Shown: piece by piece, positions 61,783 to 64,000 of the stretch | Position numbering within the stretch: position 1 is the first letter of the stretch | Layout of the letters: the number at the start of each line of letters is the position of its first letter | NCBI RefSeq assembly: GCF_002752165.1 | Contig: NZ_MOMB01000007.1 | Location: 1 to 64,000, forward strand | Source: Erwinia sp. OLFS4 | Lineage (GTDB): Bacteria; Pseudomonadota; Gammaproteobacteria; Enterobacterales; Enterobacteriaceae | Reading direction: 5' to 3' | DNA length: 64,000 nt | Position numbers and translations under genes: made by a program | Notes under the pieces: model-generated | What the model was told of the DNA's origin: nothing | Seen by the model: only the letters and a program-made list of their open reading frames with translations | Databases searched by the model: none

Positions 61783-62466
61783 ATGGTAAATACCCTTAGC
61801 TGGCATGATGTACTGGCCAGCGAAAAAGAAAAAAGCTATTTCATTCAGACCATGAATGCCGTTGCACAGGAACGTGCCAGAGGTGTGACGGTATACCCAC
61901 CGGCGCAGGACGTGTTCAACGCCTTTCGTTACACTGAACTGGGTGCTGTGAAAGTGGTTATTCTCGGCCAGGATCCCTATCACGGCCCTAATCAGGCACA
62001 TGGACTCTCTTTTTCCGTCCGGCCTGGTATTGCGCCGCCGCCTTCACTGGTCAACATGTACAAAGAGCTGGAAACCGATATCGCCGGCTTTCAGCATCCT
62101 GAGCACGGTTATCTGGAAAGCTGGGCGCGTCAGGGCGTGCTGCTATTAAACACCGTGCTTACGGTAGAAGCAGGCAAAGCGCACTCTCACGCGCGTTTTG
62201 GCTGGGAAACCTTCACCGATAAAGTCATTGCGTCCATCAATGAACATCGCACAGGGGTAGTATTTTTACTGTGGGGCTCACATGCGCAGAAAAAAGGCAG
62301 CATGATTGACCGGCAGCGCCACCACGTTTTGCAGGCGCCTCATCCATCACCACTGTCAGCACATCGCGGTTTTTTTGGCTGTAAGCACTTTTCCCAGGCC
62401 AACGCCTGGCTGGAACAACAAGGTGAGACAGCAATTGACTGGACACCCCGGCTAACCGGGGCCTGA
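61783..62466 (+). CDS. ung: Uracil-DNA glycosylase
   Basis: This 227-residue enzyme removes uracil from DNA. The water-activating motif [16 protein letters not shown] and the [14 protein letters not shown] minor-groove loop are intact. Length is close to E. coli Ung (229). It is a single gene, divergent from grcA and convergent with grpE. Confidence 0.98.
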   Translation: MVNTLSWHDVLASEKEKSYFIQTMNAVAQERARGVTVYPPAQDVFNAFRYTELGAVKVVILGQDPYHGPNQAHGLSFSVRPGIAPPPSLVNMYKELETDIAGFQHPEHGYLESWARQGVLLLNTVLTVEAGKAHSHARFGWETFTDKVIASINEHRTGVVFLLWGSHAQKKGSMIDRQRHHVLQAPHPSPLSAHRGFFGCKHFSQANAWLEQQGETAIDWTPRLTGA

Positions 62467-62498
62467 TAGATCCCCCGTCATCATGACGGGGGAAATAA

Positions 62499-63095
62499 TC
62501 ATTTTTTTGCTTTCGATACCGCAACCATTGCCGGACGCAACAGTCGTCCGTTGAGGGTATAGCCACGCTGCATAACCATCAATACGTGGTTAGGCTCAAC
62601 CTCTTCGGACTCCATCATTGACATCGCCTGATGCACGTCCGGATTAAAAGGAACATGGGTATCGCCGACCACCTCAACACCGAATTTACGCACTGCTGAC
62701 AGCAGCGATTTCAGCGTCAGCTCAACGCCTTCAATCATTGCCGCCAGTTCTGGGTTTTCTTTGTCAGCCAGTTCCAGCGCGCGCTCAAGACTATCGATGA
62801 CCGGCAGCAGCTCATTGGAAAACTTCTCCAGGGCAAATTTATGCGCTTTTTCAACGTCCTGCTCAGTACGGCGGCGAATATTTTCAATTTCAGCCTGAGC
62901 ACGTAGCTGGGCTTCACGCACGCCGCCCTGAGCCTGGGCAAGCTGGGCTTCCAGTTCAGCGATACGCTGGTCGCGCGGGTCCACTTCACTTACAGTCTCG
63001 ACGCGTTCTGCGCTAGCGGTTTCCTGCCCGGCCTGTTCCATCTCAATATCATCTGAGACTTGCTCGTTTGGTGTTTTCTGTTCTTTACTACTCAT
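62499..63095 (-). CDS. grpE: Nucleotide exchange factor GrpE
   Basis: This 198-residue protein releases ADP from DnaK. It has an acidic N-terminus, a long coiled coil (about residues 40-90, [20 protein letters not shown]) and a C-terminal beta domain ([20 protein letters not shown]). The ATG at 63095 gives the family start [11 protein letters not shown]; an upstream in-frame start lacks support. It is divergent from nadK, with a heat-shock promoter. Confidence 0.97.
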   Translation of the reverse strand: MSSKEQKTPNEQVSDDIEMEQAGQETASAERVETVSEVDPRDQRIAELEAQLAQAQGGVREAQLRAQAEIENIRRRTEQDVEKAHKFALEKFSNELLPVIDSLERALELADKENPELAAMIEGVELTLKSLLSAVRKFGVEVVGDTHVPFNPDVHQAMSMMESEEVEPNHVLMVMQRGYTLNGRLLRPAMVAVSKAKK

Positions 63096-63136
63096 GAATT
63101 TCTCCGCGTTTGTGCTCAATTCTCGCTGGTTCGCTT

Positions 63137-63167
63137 ATTATGGGGATCAGAATCGCGGTTTCAAGGG
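63137..63167 (-). promoter_or_regulatory. Sigma-32 promoter of grpE
   Basis: On the minus strand CTTGAAA and CCCCATAAT are separated by 13 bp, matching the heat-shock sigma-32 consensus. It lies about 42 bp before the grpE start. Confidence 0.85.
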
Positions 63168-63217
63168 AGCCCGACGTAATGTCCGGGTCATTTGTCCAGC
63201 AGAGGAATAACAGCCTG

Positions 63218-64000
63218 ATGAATACGCACTTTACCTGCATCGGCATCGTAGGACATCCGCGCCATCCAACAGCGCTTACCACCCATGACATGCTTTATCG
63301 CTGGCTCACCAGCAAAGGCTATGAGGTGATAATAGAGCAACAGATTGCGCGGGAACTCAACCTGAGCAATGTCAAAACCGGCACCTTATCTGAGATCGGT
63401 CAGCAGGCAGACCTGGCCGTGGTGGTGGGAGGAGATGGCAATATGCTCGGCGCCGCCAGAGTACTGGCGCGTTATGACATCAAGGTTATCGGCATTAACC
63501 GTGGCAATCTGGGCTTTCTTACCGACCTTGATCCGGATAATGCGCAGCAACAGCTGGCAGACGTGCTGGAAGGTGACTATTTCATTGAATCACGCTTTCT
63601 GCTTGAAGCTCAGGTTTGCCGCAAAGATCGCGCGCCGCGCCTCGGCGCCGCCATTAATGAAGTTGTGCTACACCCAGGCAAAGTCGCTCATATGATTGAA
63701 TTTGAAGTATACATTGATGAAAACTTTGCCTTTTCGCAACGCTCAGACGGCCTGATTATTTCAACCCCGACCGGATCAACAGCCTATTCACTGTCGGCCG
63801 GCGGCCCCATTCTGACTCATTCACTTGATGCCATTGTACTGGTACCGATGTTTCCCCATACCTTGTCGGCACGTCCTTTGGTGATTAACAGTACCAGCAC
63901 CATCCGGCTGCGCTTTTCTCATTCCCGCAGCGATTTAGAAATCAGCTGTGACAGCCAGATAGCGCTACCTGTTCAGGAAGGTGAAGATGTTTTAATCCGA
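63218..64000 (+). CDS. nadK: NAD kinase, first 261 residues (runs off the window)
   Basis: The frame opens with ATG at 63218, with AGAGGAATAA upstream, and stays open to the window edge, giving 261 codons. It begins [15 protein letters not shown] and carries the NAD-kinase motif [13 protein letters not shown] and the second region [17 protein letters not shown]. The enzyme makes NADP from NAD and ATP. E. coli NadK has 292 residues, so about 30 residues lie beyond the edge. Confidence 0.97.
   Translation, partial: MNTHFTCIGIVGHPRHPTALTTHDMLYRWLTSKGYEVIIEQQIARELNLSNVKTGTLSEIGQQADLAVVVGGDGNMLGAARVLARYDIKVIGINRGNLGFLTDLDPDNAQQQLADVLEGDYFIESRFLLEAQVCRKDRAPRLGAAINEVVLHPGKVAHMIEFEVYIDENFAFSQRSDGLIISTPTGSTAYSLSAGGPILTHSLDAIVLVPMFPHTLSARPLVINSTSTIRLRFSHSRSDLEISCDSQIALPVQEGEDVLIR

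Overview
The window is a chromosomal segment of a gammaproteobacterium of the order Enterobacterales. Gene content and order follow the Escherichia coli guaBA to nadK segment closely, and the proteins are diverged from but clearly orthologous to those of E. coli. A pilW-type gene beside rodZ, a zinc-uptake pair (zevAB-like) beside suhB, and murQP next to a yfhH-type regulator fit an Erwinia/Pantoea-like or related lineage. The genus is an inference from context only.

Layout. 1-127: the left end of an IS21-family insertion sequence, cut by the window edge, sitting about 20 bp from the guaA stop. 147-15000: guaA, guaB, xseA (divergent), yfgJ, der, bamB, yfgM, hisS, ispG, rodZ, pilW, rlmN, ndk. 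15496-23080: sseB, pepB, then the Fe-S assembly operon iscR-iscS-iscU-iscA-hscB-hscA-fdx. iscX is absent, and a terminator follows fdx. 23211-30092: trmJ, suhB, zevB/zevA, glyA, hmp. 30205-38714: glnB, the glrR-qseG-glrK signalling operon, the small RNA gene glmY with its GlrR sites, and purL. 38992-44908: mltF, tadA, pgpC, murP, murQ and the divergent RpiR regulator yfhH.

44909-47063 is an AT-rich accessory stretch. It holds tandem repeats, two terminators and the damaged remains of a two-gene unit: a secreted small protein and a partner of about 91 residues. From 47064 the conserved backbone resumes: yfhL, acpS, pdxJ, recO, era, rnc, lepB, lepA, then rseC-rseB-rseA-rpoE, nadB, trmN, srmB, grcA, ung, grpE, and the first 261 codons of nadK, which runs off the right edge.

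Many regulatory sites can be read directly: PurR-like boxes at guaB, glyA and purL; three tandem 25-bp IscR-type boxes before iscR; a boxA in the suhB leader; a palindromic Zur-type box at zevA; an NsrR box at hmp; overlapping sigma-54 and sigma-70 promoters plus three GlrR sites at glmY; two matched palindromes between murQ and yfhH; a sigma-E promoter at rpoE; a NadR box at nadB; an FNR site at grcA; and a sigma-32 promoter at grpE. Together the genes cover purine synthesis, Fe-S assembly, envelope stress, amino-sugar control, cell-wall recycling and translation-linked GTPases.

No tRNA, rRNA, CRISPR array, prophage or defence island was seen. The least ordinary parts are the accessory stretch, the IS21 end, the loss of iscX, and the regulatory arrangements at zevAB and murQP-yfhH.
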